Positions 23,978 to 32,075 of a stretch of DNA of 53,110 bases are shown here, piece after piece; the first letter of the stretch is position 1, and each line of letters opens with the position of its first letter. The notes beneath the pieces are model-generated. The model was not told where the DNA came from and searched no databases. It worked only from the letters and a program-made list of their open reading frames with translations. A program made the translations under genes and the position numbers. Source of the stretch: Microbacterium enclense (GTDB lineage: Bacteria > Actinomycetota > Actinomycetes > Actinomycetales > Microbacteriaceae); assembly GCF_004022425.1 (NCBI RefSeq), contig NZ_RBZY01000025.1, positions 1 to 53,110 of the forward strand. The letters are read 5' to 3'.

Positions 23978-26900
23978 TGACGGACCTCCTTGATCAACCC
24001 GAGCCTCTCCATCATGTCGGTACTGAGCGGGAACAGGTATTGCGTCCCGCCGCCGCGCTGGCCGAAGCCCGGCGCGATCGGACCCACCTGCACGCGCAGG
24101 TCTTCGAAGGACAGCTGGTACGCGTTCATGAGGTTGGCGATCTCCTGGCGCAACTCCGCATCGGGGTGGTTGCGCACCGCCGCAGGGATGTCGCTCAGAT
24201 CGCCGGTGACCTCGTACTGGTGATAGTGCGCGGGGTCTTCCACGTAGGGGAGAGACCGCGACGCGTAGTCCGCCGGCCCATCCTCGCCGATCGGCGAGGT
24301 GAAACGACCGCCGGGACCGTAGCGGTCGACGAGGGTGCCGGCGGCCGGGTGGCCGTCCTCGCGGATGACGATAACCCCACCGTCGCTCCCCGTGCGCGTC
24401 GCGAATCCGTCGTGCGGGACCTGGCTCCAGTCGACCTTGTGGTTGGGGGCGAGTACCTCGGGGCCGCGGGGGATCTGAACGTCTGCAGGCCACACGCCCG
24501 TCTGCGCATAGGTCGCGTAATCCTTGGGGCGCTCGGCACGGAGATACTCGTCGAGTTGCTGGGCGTCGAGGTCGCTCCGGCCGACGACGGTGCTGAGGTC
24601 TCGTCCATTGGCATCGACGAGCGCGGGAGCGTGTCCATCCGCGACTCCGTTCGGCACATCCGATTCCGGATCGGTCTGGAGACGGTGGGTGTCGGACGGG
24701 TCGACCGGACCGGTCGCCGAGTCGATGCCGTCCGCCGGTCGCACGTCCTGATCGGGGAGGGCGAACTGCGTCTCGGAGCCCGATCGCGGAGTGCCCCCGC
24801 CATCGTCTGCGTGCCGCGGGGAGCCGGCGAGGTCGGTTCCGTCGTGCGGATGCGCTCCTGCCGGAGAACCGAGGCCATCGTCGACAGCGGTCTTCGCAGC
24901 GGACGGGTCGACGATGTCGACGCCCCGCGGCCAACCGAGCGACGGAGCGTCGGCGGGGCGCGGAATCTGCGAGAAGATCTCCTGCTGCTGCGCTCGGAGG
25001 TCGGCCAAGGTCTCGGGGGTGTTGCCGGGCAGACGCTCCATCTCGTAGAGCGTGTGCGTCTGCATCTTCGCCGCGAAGCTCTCCTCGGTGTGGAACTGCA
25101 CCTCGATGACGCGGCCGGAGGCGGGATCGACCCAGTTGCTGTTGATCCCTTGGTACCCGTCAGCGCCCCAGGTGTTCTTGAAGGTTCCGTACGGCTGGTA
25201 TCCGTCCGAGGCGAGGCTGTCGATGACCGTGCGCGTGCCGGCAGCGTAGCTCTCGGTAGGCACGATCACGGTGTAGCGGACCGAGTCCTTCATGTTGCCG
25301 AGGACGGAGTCCACATCGCCTCGGACGCCCGGAAGGTCGCCGTACCCGAGGTCGGCCGACACCTTGCGATACATCGACTCATCGCCCTTGAGGCGGAACT
25401 CGAGCCCTTCGAGACGGGCGCCCGGCTGGTCGCCCACGATACGGACGAGGTCGTCTGTGATCCGGGGCTCCGCGGCTCGGGAGTCGGCGAGGAAATCGTC
25501 GACCGCGACCTTCTCGGGGGCGGACAGGAAGAGATCGCCCTGTTCCGCGCTCTGCCAGGCCGGGGCGTCGGGATCCTTCGGCGGGACGGCCCCGGCGTTC
25601 TCCGGATCGCCCGCGACGTCGTCACCGAGACGGCCCGACCCGGTGTCACCGTCGTCGATGCCGTCGTGGCCCGCGCCCTCATCTGCGTTGCCGGATCCAG
25701 TGCTGTCATCGCCACGGACCGTATCCGCGCCGTCATCGCCCCGACCCGTATCGGCGTCGTCACCGCCGCGGCCCGCGTTCGCGTCGTCGCCGCGCCCGCC
25801 GCCGCTCGCGTCGTCGCCGCCGCGGCCCACGCCGCCGCCGTTTCCGGTCTCCGAACCGCCCTGCCCGCCGGCCTGGCCGCTGCCACCGCCGGTGTCGGTC
25901 GAGGGCTCGCGCACGACCGTCGACTCACCCGCGCCGCCGGTCTCCGTGCGGACGGGGGCATCCTCGACGATGGAGTTCACGGCACCGGGGCCGGTCTCCC
26001 CGCGCACACCGCCGGCCGAGACCAGCTCGGGCTCGCGCACGGGCGCCGTGATTCCAGCATCCGCTCCGCCGTCGGTGCGCACGGGAGCATCGCCGCCGCG
26101 TACGGCGTCGAAGGAGCCCGCGGGCATCTCGATGCGGCCGGAGGGAATGGCATCCGTCGGGGGGAACTCGTACACCGCGACGCCGTCCTCGACGCGCGCG
26201 GTGACCTGACCGAGGTCGACACCCGCATCGTCGAGCGCACGCAGCCCAGCGGCCGCGTCGTCGGCGACGAAAGGCACGTCGGGAGTGTTGAGGTGGAAGC
26301 CATCAGTGGTGTGCGAACCCAGGCGACCGATGATGCTGTCGAGGCTGCTGATGCCGGCTCCACCGAGGCGCATCGCGCCGTTCATCGCGAGCGCCGCCGG
26401 GTCGACGAAGTCGACGACCTTCGCCATCTTGGACACGACGGATGCCGCGGTCGACGCGGTCTTCACGCCGGCGACGGCCGCGCCGCCCACAGGGATCAGG
26501 GCGGTGCCCACGTTGAAGACGGATTCGCCGAGGGCGGTGCCCGGGTCGTCCTGCCATTTATCCCACGCGATGAGAGCCCTGCCGGTGTTGAGGGCCGCTT
26601 CGTCGGCCTGCGCCTTGAAGTCGCGGACCTCTTGCGGGAGGAACCCGCCGATACCGGTCGCTTCGGCCAGGCTATCCGACCAGAAGAGGGGCCCCAGCAG
26701 CGGCGAGTTCGCCAGACCGGAGAACCCGATGAGCCCCAGGTTTCCCCAGGCCGCTCCGTACGCGTCGCCGGAGAAGAACTCGCCGGTCTCGGGGTTGTAG
26801 CCGAGCACGAGGGTGCCCAGGCCCGTGACGGTACCCCACACGCCGCCGACGATCACGCCCTCCCAGAGGAAGTCCTTGAAGACGAACTTCGCCGTCGCCT

Positions 26901-27648
26901 CGCCGCAGCCCTCGGTACGTTCGACCTCCGCGCCCCAGGGCATCTCGGTGCCCTCGGGGATCTCGGAGATGCCGTAGCCCAGCGCGTCGTTCTCGCTCGT
27001 CGCGGCGTGCAACGGCTGCGCACCGTACAGCGCACGAATGCGGTTCGCGCACGCACGCTCCGCCTCCCACAGCTTGATCTGCTGCGCGTTGACCGCGGCG
27101 AGCAGCTCGTTGTTGCGGTCGACGTGCTCCTGCGACTCGTGCCACTCCTTCGTCACCGTGCGGTACTTGTCCGGCGTCGCGGGGCTCGACGCGCTCGATG
27201 TCGACGACCCCCACGAACCCTGGTACGTCGGCGCGGCCGTGGCGCCGCCATACGGCGACTGCGCTGCCGTCCACGCCGGGTTGATCTCGCGCACCTGCAC
27301 GCCGCCCTGGATCGAATCCACGAACGTCTGCGCCTGCGTGCGCAGCGAATCCAACTCCGCCTTGATCGGCCGCACGTCCGCAGCGAACGCGACCAGCGCG
27401 GCCGATACCTCGGCGAGGTTGTCACTGACCTGCGTCGCCTGCGACGACACCGGAGCCATCAGCCCCAGCATCGTCGGTGACTCGGGTGCCTCGTACACCC
27501 CGGACATGCCCTGCCACTTGAAGTGCACGTTCGAGCCGTGCTCGGACACCTGGCCCGAGATCGTCCCGATCGTGCGGGCATTCTCCTCGATGGCATCCGG
27601 GTTGATATCGGCACCCGGGATCGCATCGGGCTTGATGGCGTCGGGCAT
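23974..27648 (-). CDS. Type VII secreted polymorphic toxin with RelA/SpoT-like and TNT domains
   Basis: Effector of 1224 residues. Residues 1-210 are a helical WXG/LXG-like secretion module, and about 250-420 are Gly/Ala-rich and hydrophobic. Then come a linker, a Gly/Asp-rich low-complexity spacer (about 590-665), and a RelA/SpoT-like nucleotidyltransferase domain at about 700-900. The latter shows RLKGDESMYRKV, DSVRYTVIVP, KNTWGADGYQGINS and EVQFHTEES in the synthetase order. After a Pro/Asp-rich linker, residues about 1085-1224 match the TNT NAD+ glycohydrolase domain (DRYGPGGRFTSPIGEDG, RSLPY, FGQRGGGTQYLFP). The ATG at 27648 forms TGATG with the upstream stop; the GTG at 27651 is an alternative. 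The immunity gene overlaps its end. Confidence 0.88.
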   Translation of the reverse strand: MPDAIKPDAIPGADINPDAIEENARTIGTISGQVSEHGSNVHFKWQGMSGVYEAPESPTMLGLMAPVSSQATQVSDNLAEVSAALVAFAADVRPIKAELDSLRTQAQTFVDSIQGGVQVREINPAWTAAQSPYGGATAAPTYQGSWGSSTSSASSPATPDKYRTVTKEWHESQEHVDRNNELLAAVNAQQIKLWEAERACANRIRALYGAQPLHAATSENDALGYGISEIPEGTEMPWGAEVERTEGCGEATAKFVFKDFLWEGVIVGGVWGTVTGLGTLVLGYNPETGEFFSGDAYGAAWGNLGLIGFSGLANSPLLGPLFWSDSLAEATGIGGFLPQEVRDFKAQADEAALNTGRALIAWDKWQDDPGTALGESVFNVGTALIPVGGAAVAGVKTASTAASVVSKMAKVVDFVDPAALAMNGAMRLGGAGISSLDSIIGRLGSHTTDGFHLNTPDVPFVADDAAAGLRALDDAGVDLGQVTARVEDGVAVYEFPPTDAIPSGRIEMPAGSFDAVRGGDAPVRTDGGADAGITAPVREPELVSAGGVRGETGPGAVNSIVEDAPVRTETGGAGESTVVREPSTDTGGGSGQAGGQGGSETGNGGGVGRGGDDASGGGRGDDANAGRGGDDADTGRGDDGADTVRGDDSTGSGNADEGAGHDGIDDGDTGSGRLGDDVAGDPENAGAVPPKDPDAPAWQSAEQGDLFLSAPEKVAVDDFLADSRAAEPRITDDLVRIVGDQPGARLEGLEFRLKGDESMYRKVSADLGYGDLPGVRGDVDSVLGNMKDSVRYTVIVPTESYAAGTRTVIDSLASDGYQPYGTFKNTWGADGYQGINSNWVDPASGRVIEVQFHTEESFAAKMQTHTLYEMERLPGNTPETLADLRAQQQEIFSQIPRPADAPSLGWPRGVDIVDPSAAKTAVDDGLGSPAGAHPHDGTDLAGSPRHADDGGGTPRSGSETQFALPDQDVRPADGIDSATGPVDPSDTHRLQTDPESDVPNGVADGHAPALVDANGRDLSTVVGRSDLDAQQLDEYLRAERPKDYATYAQTGVWPADVQIPRGPEVLAPNHKVDWSQVPHDGFATRTGSDGGVIVIREDGHPAAGTLVDRYGPGGRFTSPIGEDGPADYASRSLPYVEDPAHYHQYEVTGDLSDIPAAVRNHPDAELRQEIANLMNAYQLSFEDLRVQVGPIAPGFGQRGGGTQYLFPLSTDMMERLGLIKEVRQ

Positions 27649-27992
27649 CACATCACCCCGTGCGGAAGAGAGGGCGGGTACACCGCCGAGACGGCCGCGG
27701 TCTGAGCGTTCGCCGCCATCTCCATGTCTCCGGCGATGTAGGCCTCGGTGGCGCTGACGACGCCCTGCGTCGCCGCACCGATGCGGGCGCTCATCCCTTG
27801 GATGCGGGGGCCTTCCTCCTGTTGGAAGTAGGCCTGCACGGCTTCCGAGATCGCGCCCGATTGCGTCGCGGTCACCGCTCCTTCGAGGGCGGGACTCAGC
27901 GAGTTGAGCGCGGTACCGAGGGCTTCGGCATCCACGTTCACATCTTGCAGTACGGCTACGACGCCTGACGGCTGAATGCTCCAGCTGGTCAT
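27648..27992 (-). CDS. Small type VII-associated helical protein, DUF6507-like
   Basis: Protein of 114 residues with no signal peptide. It starts with MTSWSIQPSGVVAVLQDV and is otherwise almost entirely helical and alanine-rich (long stretch EAVQAYFQQEEGPRIQGM in the middle). This is the profile of EspC- or DUF6507-type proteins that pair with type VII effectors. Its stop overlaps the toxin start (TGATG), so it is probably a secretion partner or chaperone for the toxin. The DUF6507 assignment is from memory and tentative. Confidence 0.72.
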   Translation of the reverse strand: MTSWSIQPSGVVAVLQDVNVDAEALGTALNSLSPALEGAVTATQSGAISEAVQAYFQQEEGPRIQGMSARIGAATQGVVSATEAYIAGDMEMAANAQTAAVSAVYPPSLPHGVM

Positions 27993-28093
27993 CGCCGATC
28001 CCCCTTCACTTCACAGGTCTCCCGCGCTGCTCACCCCGCGCGCGGGCGCCACCGATGCCGGGTGCAGAGCGCACCCGGCATCGAGAGCGATTG

Positions 28094-28405
28094 TCAGCCG
28101 ATCGACTCCACCGCCGCGCGAGCCTTGCTCAGCGCGGTCTGGGCGGACTCGTCGTTGCGCTCCAGCGACGAACGGAGCGTGTGGATGATGCCGCGCACCT
28201 CGGCGGCGGCGTTCTTCCAGCGGAGCTCCTTGCCGCGGTAGTCCTCGGACACACCGTCGGCGGAGTAGTCGGCCATCGCGGCCTGCACGTCGCGGTCGCG
28301 CTGGTCGATCAGCGACTCGAGCTGCGCCGCGACGCGGTTGAAGTTGTCCTGTGCGTTCTGCGAGGCCGCGATCGAGTAATCGCGACGGTCTCCCTGGTTC
28401 ACCAT
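28094..28405 (-). CDS. WXG100-family-size secreted protein (partner 2)
   Basis: Protein of 103 residues in the ESAT-6 size class and helical throughout (NAQDNFNRVAAQLESLIDQR, then WKNAAAEVRGIIHTLRSSL). No WxG turn is seen where expected; the mid-protein turn reads YSADGVSEDYRGKE. It lies 19 bases after the other small helical gene and 100 bases before the DUF6507-like gene. The pair probably forms the heterodimeric substrate of the secretion system. RBS GGAAGGAC precedes the ATG. Confidence 0.78.
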   Translation of the reverse strand: MVNQGDRRDYSIAASQNAQDNFNRVAAQLESLIDQRDRDVQAAMADYSADGVSEDYRGKELRWKNAAAEVRGIIHTLRSSLERNDESAQTALSKARAAVESIG

Positions 28406-28424
28406 GAGTCAGTCCTTCCGATTC

Positions 28425-28757
28425 TCAGCGGCTACCGAAGCGCGCGGCGTCGAACGACGATCCGGCTTCGAGGCTCGTGGTCTGGTCGACCATGGACGAC
28501 TCGCCCTCCTGGAAGGAGCGGTCCATGCCCGAGATGCCGCCGAGCACGCCGTCGAGGGCGAGCTTCAATTCGGCGGAGATCGCGTCGGTGCGCGACTTGA
28601 AGCGGTCGAACGCGGCACGACCCGCGCCCTGGAACTGTCCTTCAAGCGGCTCTGCCGCCTCCAGCAGCTGGCGGACCAGCAGCGACAGCTCATCACTCGA
28701 ACCCGAGGTGGCCTTACCCAGCACACCCAGAGTGTCGGAACCCATTGCGAACTTCAC
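28425..28757 (-). CDS. WXG100-family-like secreted protein (partner 1)
   Basis: Protein of 110 residues with a helix-turn-helix hairpin profile typical of WXG100 proteins: helix 1 LSLLVRQLLEAAEPLEGQF, turn QGAGRAAFDRFK, then helix 2 to about residue 82. The canonical Trp-x-Gly is replaced by Phe-Gln-Gly (GQFQGAG), keeping the glycine. It is first in the toxin operon, directly upstream of the second small helical protein. The C-terminal about 25 residues are flexible and Ser-rich. Confidence 0.82.
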   Translation of the reverse strand: MKFAMGSDTLGVLGKATSGSSDELSLLVRQLLEAAEPLEGQFQGAGRAAFDRFKSRTDAISAELKLALDGVLGGISGMDRSFQEGESSMVDQTTSLEAGSSFDAARFGSR

Positions 28758-28839
28758 GAGAGCCCACCCTTCGATCGCGAATAAACGTGCAACGAACTCC
28801 TCGACACTAGCCAGGGGTGCAGGGCCCCGGAACGAAGAT

Positions 28840-28862
28840 GAGAGAACTCTCCTTTTTCTCTC
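28840..28862 (-). terminator. Weak AT-rich hairpin between repair gene and type VII operon
   Basis: GAGAGAA (28840-28846) and TTCTCTC (28856-28862) are perfect complements around a nine-base loop. It lies just after the minus-strand repair gene, before the type VII toxin operon on the same strand. It could terminate the repair transcript, but the stem is short and only weakly U-rich. Confidence 0.35.
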
Positions 28863-28879
28863 ACATGGTGTAGAAGGGG

Positions 28880-29452
28880 TCAGTCGCCCGCTTTGGCCGC
28901 TGCTTTCGCGGCTTTCTTGTGCTCACGCACCTTGACCAGCGACTCCGGGCTGGTGATGTCGGCGACCGATCGGAACGCTCCCGCCTCTCCGTACGGTGCC
29001 GACGCTTCGCGCCAGCCCGTGCCGTCGTAGCCGTACTGCTTGCCCAGCAGCGCAAGGAAGATCTTGGCCTTCTGCTCGCCGAAGCCGGGGAGCGCCTTCA
29101 GCCGCTTCAGCACTGTCGCGCCGTCGGGGTCGTCGCGCGTCCACAGCTCCACGGCATCCCCACCCCAGTCGGCCTCGATCGCCGTGCACAACGACTGCAC
29201 GCGCGCGGCCATGGACCCGGGGAAGCGGTGCACCGCGGGCGGCTGCGAGAACGCCGCCGCGAACGCCTCGGGATCTGCGTGCGCGAGGGTCGTGGCATCC
29301 ATCGCTCCGATCCGCTGGTGGATCTTGAGCGGTCCCGCGAACGCCGTTTCCATCGCCACCTGCTGGTCGAGCAGCATGCCGATCAGCAGGGCCAGGGGAT
29401 TCGTCGAGAGCAGGTCGTCGGCGGCCGGGTCGTCGGTGATGTGCAGGCTCAT
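28880..29452 (-). CDS. HhH-GPD-type base excision DNA repair protein
   Basis: DNA glycosylase-like protein of 190 residues. It has the start block NPLALLIGMLLDQQVAMETA, typical of the HhH-GPD proteins of actinobacteria, and the helix-hairpin-helix LKALPGFGEQKAKIFLALLG (about residues 116-135). A basic Lys/Ala-rich tail (KKAAKAAAKAGD) ends the protein. I chose the ATG at 29452, giving MSLHITDD; the frame remains open upstream but without family resemblance. It stands alone between hemA and the type VII locus. Confidence 0.85.
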   Translation of the reverse strand: MSLHITDDPAADDLLSTNPLALLIGMLLDQQVAMETAFAGPLKIHQRIGAMDATTLAHADPEAFAAAFSQPPAVHRFPGSMAARVQSLCTAIEADWGGDAVELWTRDDPDGATVLKRLKALPGFGEQKAKIFLALLGKQYGYDGTGWREASAPYGEAGAFRSVADITSPESLVKVREHKKAAKAAAKAGD

Positions 29453-29611
29453 CTGCTCATTCTCCCGCGGCGCGGGCGTGGCGGAGCAAGGAGAGTCGGC
29501 GGAGGGAGGACGGATGCCGGAGTGTCGGTCCTCCGCTCGCCGAATCCCCTCCGCTCGCACGGGGTCAGCCTCGGCGCGGGAAACCGCCGCGTCGGCCGGG
29601 AAGCCGCCGAG

Positions 29612-30937
29612 TCAGCCGGCGTCGGCGACGCGCGAGGCCGGAGCCGGGGCCTCGGCGACGTCGATGCCGAACAGTGCGGACAGCGCCGAGACGTAGTCGT
29701 CGCCGCGGCCGGACTCGGCGAGCTCGTGGGCACGGGTCGTGGGAGTGTGCAGCAGCACGCCGACGAGGTGCCGCAGCGCCTGTTCGGTCTGGCCGCCCTC
29801 GTCGCCGCGGGCGCGCACGCGGGCGACCTCGGCGTCGAGCACGCCGAAGACGTGGGCGCGCAGGGCGACGACCGCGGGGGTGATGTTCTTGCGCTCTCCC
29901 ACCGAGGCGAAGCGGCGGGCGGCGTCGCGGACGAGGTCGCGCGCGGCATCCGTCGCCTGGAGCTCTTCGAGCGGGGCGTGGAGGCGAATGGTCTCGAGGT
30001 CGAGGAGGTCGACGCCGGGCACCGTCGCGACGTCGGGGTCGACGTTGCGGGGGAGGCCGAGGTCGATGACGAGGCGTCGGCTGGAGTGGTCGACGGGGCA
30101 CCCCGCCGATGCCGGACCCGCGGCCTCCGCGGCGGTGCGGCCGGCGGCGAAGGTCGCGGCGCTGACGACGTGCTTCTCGCTCGTCGTGCACGTGATGACG
30201 AGGTCGGCGTGGGCGACCGCGGAGGGGAAGGTCTCGGCCGAGACGGCGCGCAGCCCGTGCTTGGCGGCGAACTTCGCGGCGCGGCCCGAGGGAGAGTGCA
30301 CCGAGATGTCTTCGGCGCCTTGATCGCGAAGCGCCGCGACGGTCGCGGCCGCATACGCTCCCGTGCCGACCAGCAGCACGCGCTGCGTCGACCAGTCGGC
30401 GATGCGGCTGTCGGCGAGCTCGAGGCCGAGGCGCACGAGGGAGCGGCCGGCGCGGCCGATCGCGGTGGCGTTCTTCACGCCGCGCTGCGCTTCCGACGCG
30501 CGCTGGAACAAGCGCTCGAGTTCTCCGGACGTCGTGCCGAGCTGCCGCGATTCGCTGAGCGCGCGACGCACCTGCCCGGCGATCTCGCCCTCGCCGACGA
30601 CGACGGATTCGAGACCGGACGCCACCGAGAACAGGTGTTCGGCGACATCGCCGCCGCCGAGCACGGTGTAGGAGCCGTCGAGCTCGCTCGCGGGCACGCC
30701 GGTCGCCGCCTCGATGGCGCTCAGCGTGGCCTCCACACCTACCGCGACGGCGGCCGTGACGGGCTCGTCCATGTCGACGTAGGCCTCGAAGCGGTTGCAG
30801 GTGGCCACGACGACCGCTCCCTGCACGCACTCGTCGTGCGCGGCGATCAGGGGGGCGACGGGGGTGGTGGGTACGCTGAGCCGCTCGAGGAGATCGAAGG
30901 ACGCGGTCTTGTGACTCGCGCTCACACAGAGCAGCAC
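29612..30937 (-). CDS. hemA: Glutamyl-tRNA reductase
   Basis: First committed enzyme of C5-type tetrapyrrole synthesis: reduces glutamyl-tRNA to glutamate-1-semialdehyde, the substrate of HemL encoded 8 kb away. 441 residues. The catalytic Cys lies in VVVATCNRFEAYV (about residues 44-56). The shikimate-dehydrogenase-like NADPH domain has LLVGTGAYAAATVAAL near 200, and the C-terminal dimerisation helix ends the protein. The usual GEDQILGQV substrate-binding block appears as GEGEIAGQV. GTG start at 30937; the -10-like TAGAAT ends seven bases upstream, so the mRNA may be leaderless. Divergent from hemE. Confidence 0.95.
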   Translation of the reverse strand: MLLCVSASHKTASFDLLERLSVPTTPVAPLIAAHDECVQGAVVVATCNRFEAYVDMDEPVTAAVAVGVEATLSAIEAATGVPASELDGSYTVLGGGDVAEHLFSVASGLESVVVGEGEIAGQVRRALSESRQLGTTSGELERLFQRASEAQRGVKNATAIGRAGRSLVRLGLELADSRIADWSTQRVLLVGTGAYAAATVAALRDQGAEDISVHSPSGRAAKFAAKHGLRAVSAETFPSAVAHADLVITCTTSEKHVVSAATFAAGRTAAEAAGPASAGCPVDHSSRRLVIDLGLPRNVDPDVATVPGVDLLDLETIRLHAPLEELQATDAARDLVRDAARRFASVGERKNITPAVVALRAHVFGVLDAEVARVRARGDEGGQTEQALRHLVGVLLHTPTTRAHELAESGRGDDYVSALSALFGIDVAEAPAPASRVADAG

Positions 30938-30951
30938 GTAGAGATTCTACG
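30937..30951. promoter_or_regulatory. Palindrome over the hemA start and -10
   Basis: CGTAGA-GAT-TCTACG at 30937-30951 is a perfect six-base-arm palindrome with a three-base centre. On the minus strand it contains TAGAAT (30949 to 30944), a good -10 box, placing transcription start at or next to the GTG. It is a candidate operator and leaderless promoter for hemA. The -35 region is unconvincing. Confidence 0.45.
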
Positions 30952-31037
30952 CCCGGCCCCCGCGAGGTATTCCTGATCGCTCCTCGACGTCGAGGCATCC
31001 CCCTCTCTCTCCGAAGCCGGATGGGAGGATGGATGCC

Positions 31038-32075
31038 ATGGCCTCCCTCGACGCGCCCCTGCTCCGTGCCCTCCGCGGCGACCGCCCCGAGCGTCAGCCG
31101 GTGTGGTTCATGCGGCAGGCCGGACGCTCGCTGCCGGAGTACCGCGAGCTGCGCGTCGGGACCCGCATGCTCGACGCGTGCCTGACCCCGGATCTCGCCG
31201 CGGAGATCACGCTGCAGCCGATCCGCCGCCACGGGGTGGATGCCGCCATCTTCTTCAGCGACATCGTCGTCCCGCTGCGTCTGGCGGGCGTCGCGGTCGA
31301 GATCGAGCCGGGCCGCGGGCCCGTCTTCGCCGAGCCGGTGCGCACCGCCGCCGACGTCACGCGGGTCACCTCCATCGACCCGTCGGACGTCGCTGCCGCG
31401 GCCGAGCCCATCCGCGATGCCGTCCGCCTCGTCACGGGCGAGCTCGACGATGCCGTGCCGCTCATCGGCTTCGCAGGGGCGCCGTTCACCCTCGCGGCCT
31501 ACCTCGTCGAGGGCGGGCCGTCCAAGGAGCACCTCCGCGCCCGCGGCATGATGCACGCCGACCCCGAGTCCTGGCATCGGCTCGCCGGCTGGCTGGCCGA
31601 GGTGTCGCGGGCGTTCCTCTCCGCGCAGATCGACGGGGGCGCGCAGGCCGTGCAGCTGTTCGATTCGTGGGCCGGTTCGCTGTCGCGCGCGGCGTTCCTC
31701 GAGTTCGTCGCGCCCCACTCGCGGACGGCGCTCGAGGGCGTGGAGGTGCCGCGCATCCACTTCGGCGTCGGAACCGGGCCGTTCCTCGCCGACATGCGCC
31801 TCGGGGGAATCGCCGACGCGGTCGGCGTGGACTGGCGGATGCCGCTCGACGAGGCGGCCGCGATCGTCGGCCCCGACACCACGCTGCAGGGCAACATCGA
31901 TCCCGCGTTCCTCGGCGCACCGTGGCCGGTGCTCGCCGCGCACGTCGATGACGTCCTCGCCCGCGGCCGCGCCGCGCGCGCCCACGTGCTCAACCTCGGG
32001 CACGGCGTGCCGCCCGACACCGACCCGACGGTGCTGACCCGCATCGTCGCCCGCGCGCACGGGGAGGCGGAGTGA
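31038..32075 (+). CDS. hemE: Uroporphyrinogen decarboxylase
   Basis: Decarboxylates the four acetate side chains of uroporphyrinogen III to give coproporphyrinogen III. About 345 residues. Signature blocks are VWFMRQAGRSLPEYRE near the N-terminus (active-site Arg), DAAIFFSDIVVPL, GFAGAPFTLAAYLVEGG and the late NLGHGVPPDTDP. Two in-frame ATGs (31029 and 31038) follow GGGAGG; I prefer 31038 for Shine-Dalgarno spacing. The end overlaps hemY by four bases (GTGA), so hemE and hemY are co-expressed. Confidence 0.95.
   Translation: MASLDAPLLRALRGDRPERQPVWFMRQAGRSLPEYRELRVGTRMLDACLTPDLAAEITLQPIRRHGVDAAIFFSDIVVPLRLAGVAVEIEPGRGPVFAEPVRTAADVTRVTSIDPSDVAAAAEPIRDAVRLVTGELDDAVPLIGFAGAPFTLAAYLVEGGPSKEHLRARGMMHADPESWHRLAGWLAEVSRAFLSAQIDGGAQAVQLFDSWAGSLSRAAFLEFVAPHSRTALEGVEVPRIHFGVGTGPFLADMRLGGIADAVGVDWRMPLDEAAAIVGPDTTLQGNIDPAFLGAPWPVLAAHVDDVLARGRAARAHVLNLGHGVPPDTDPTVLTRIVARAHGEAE

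Noticed and set aside
23965..27480. Long plus-strand open frame opposite the toxin gene
   Set aside because: Val/Arg-rich antisense frame with no domain; the minus-strand toxin has clear RelA/SpoT-like and TNT motifs.
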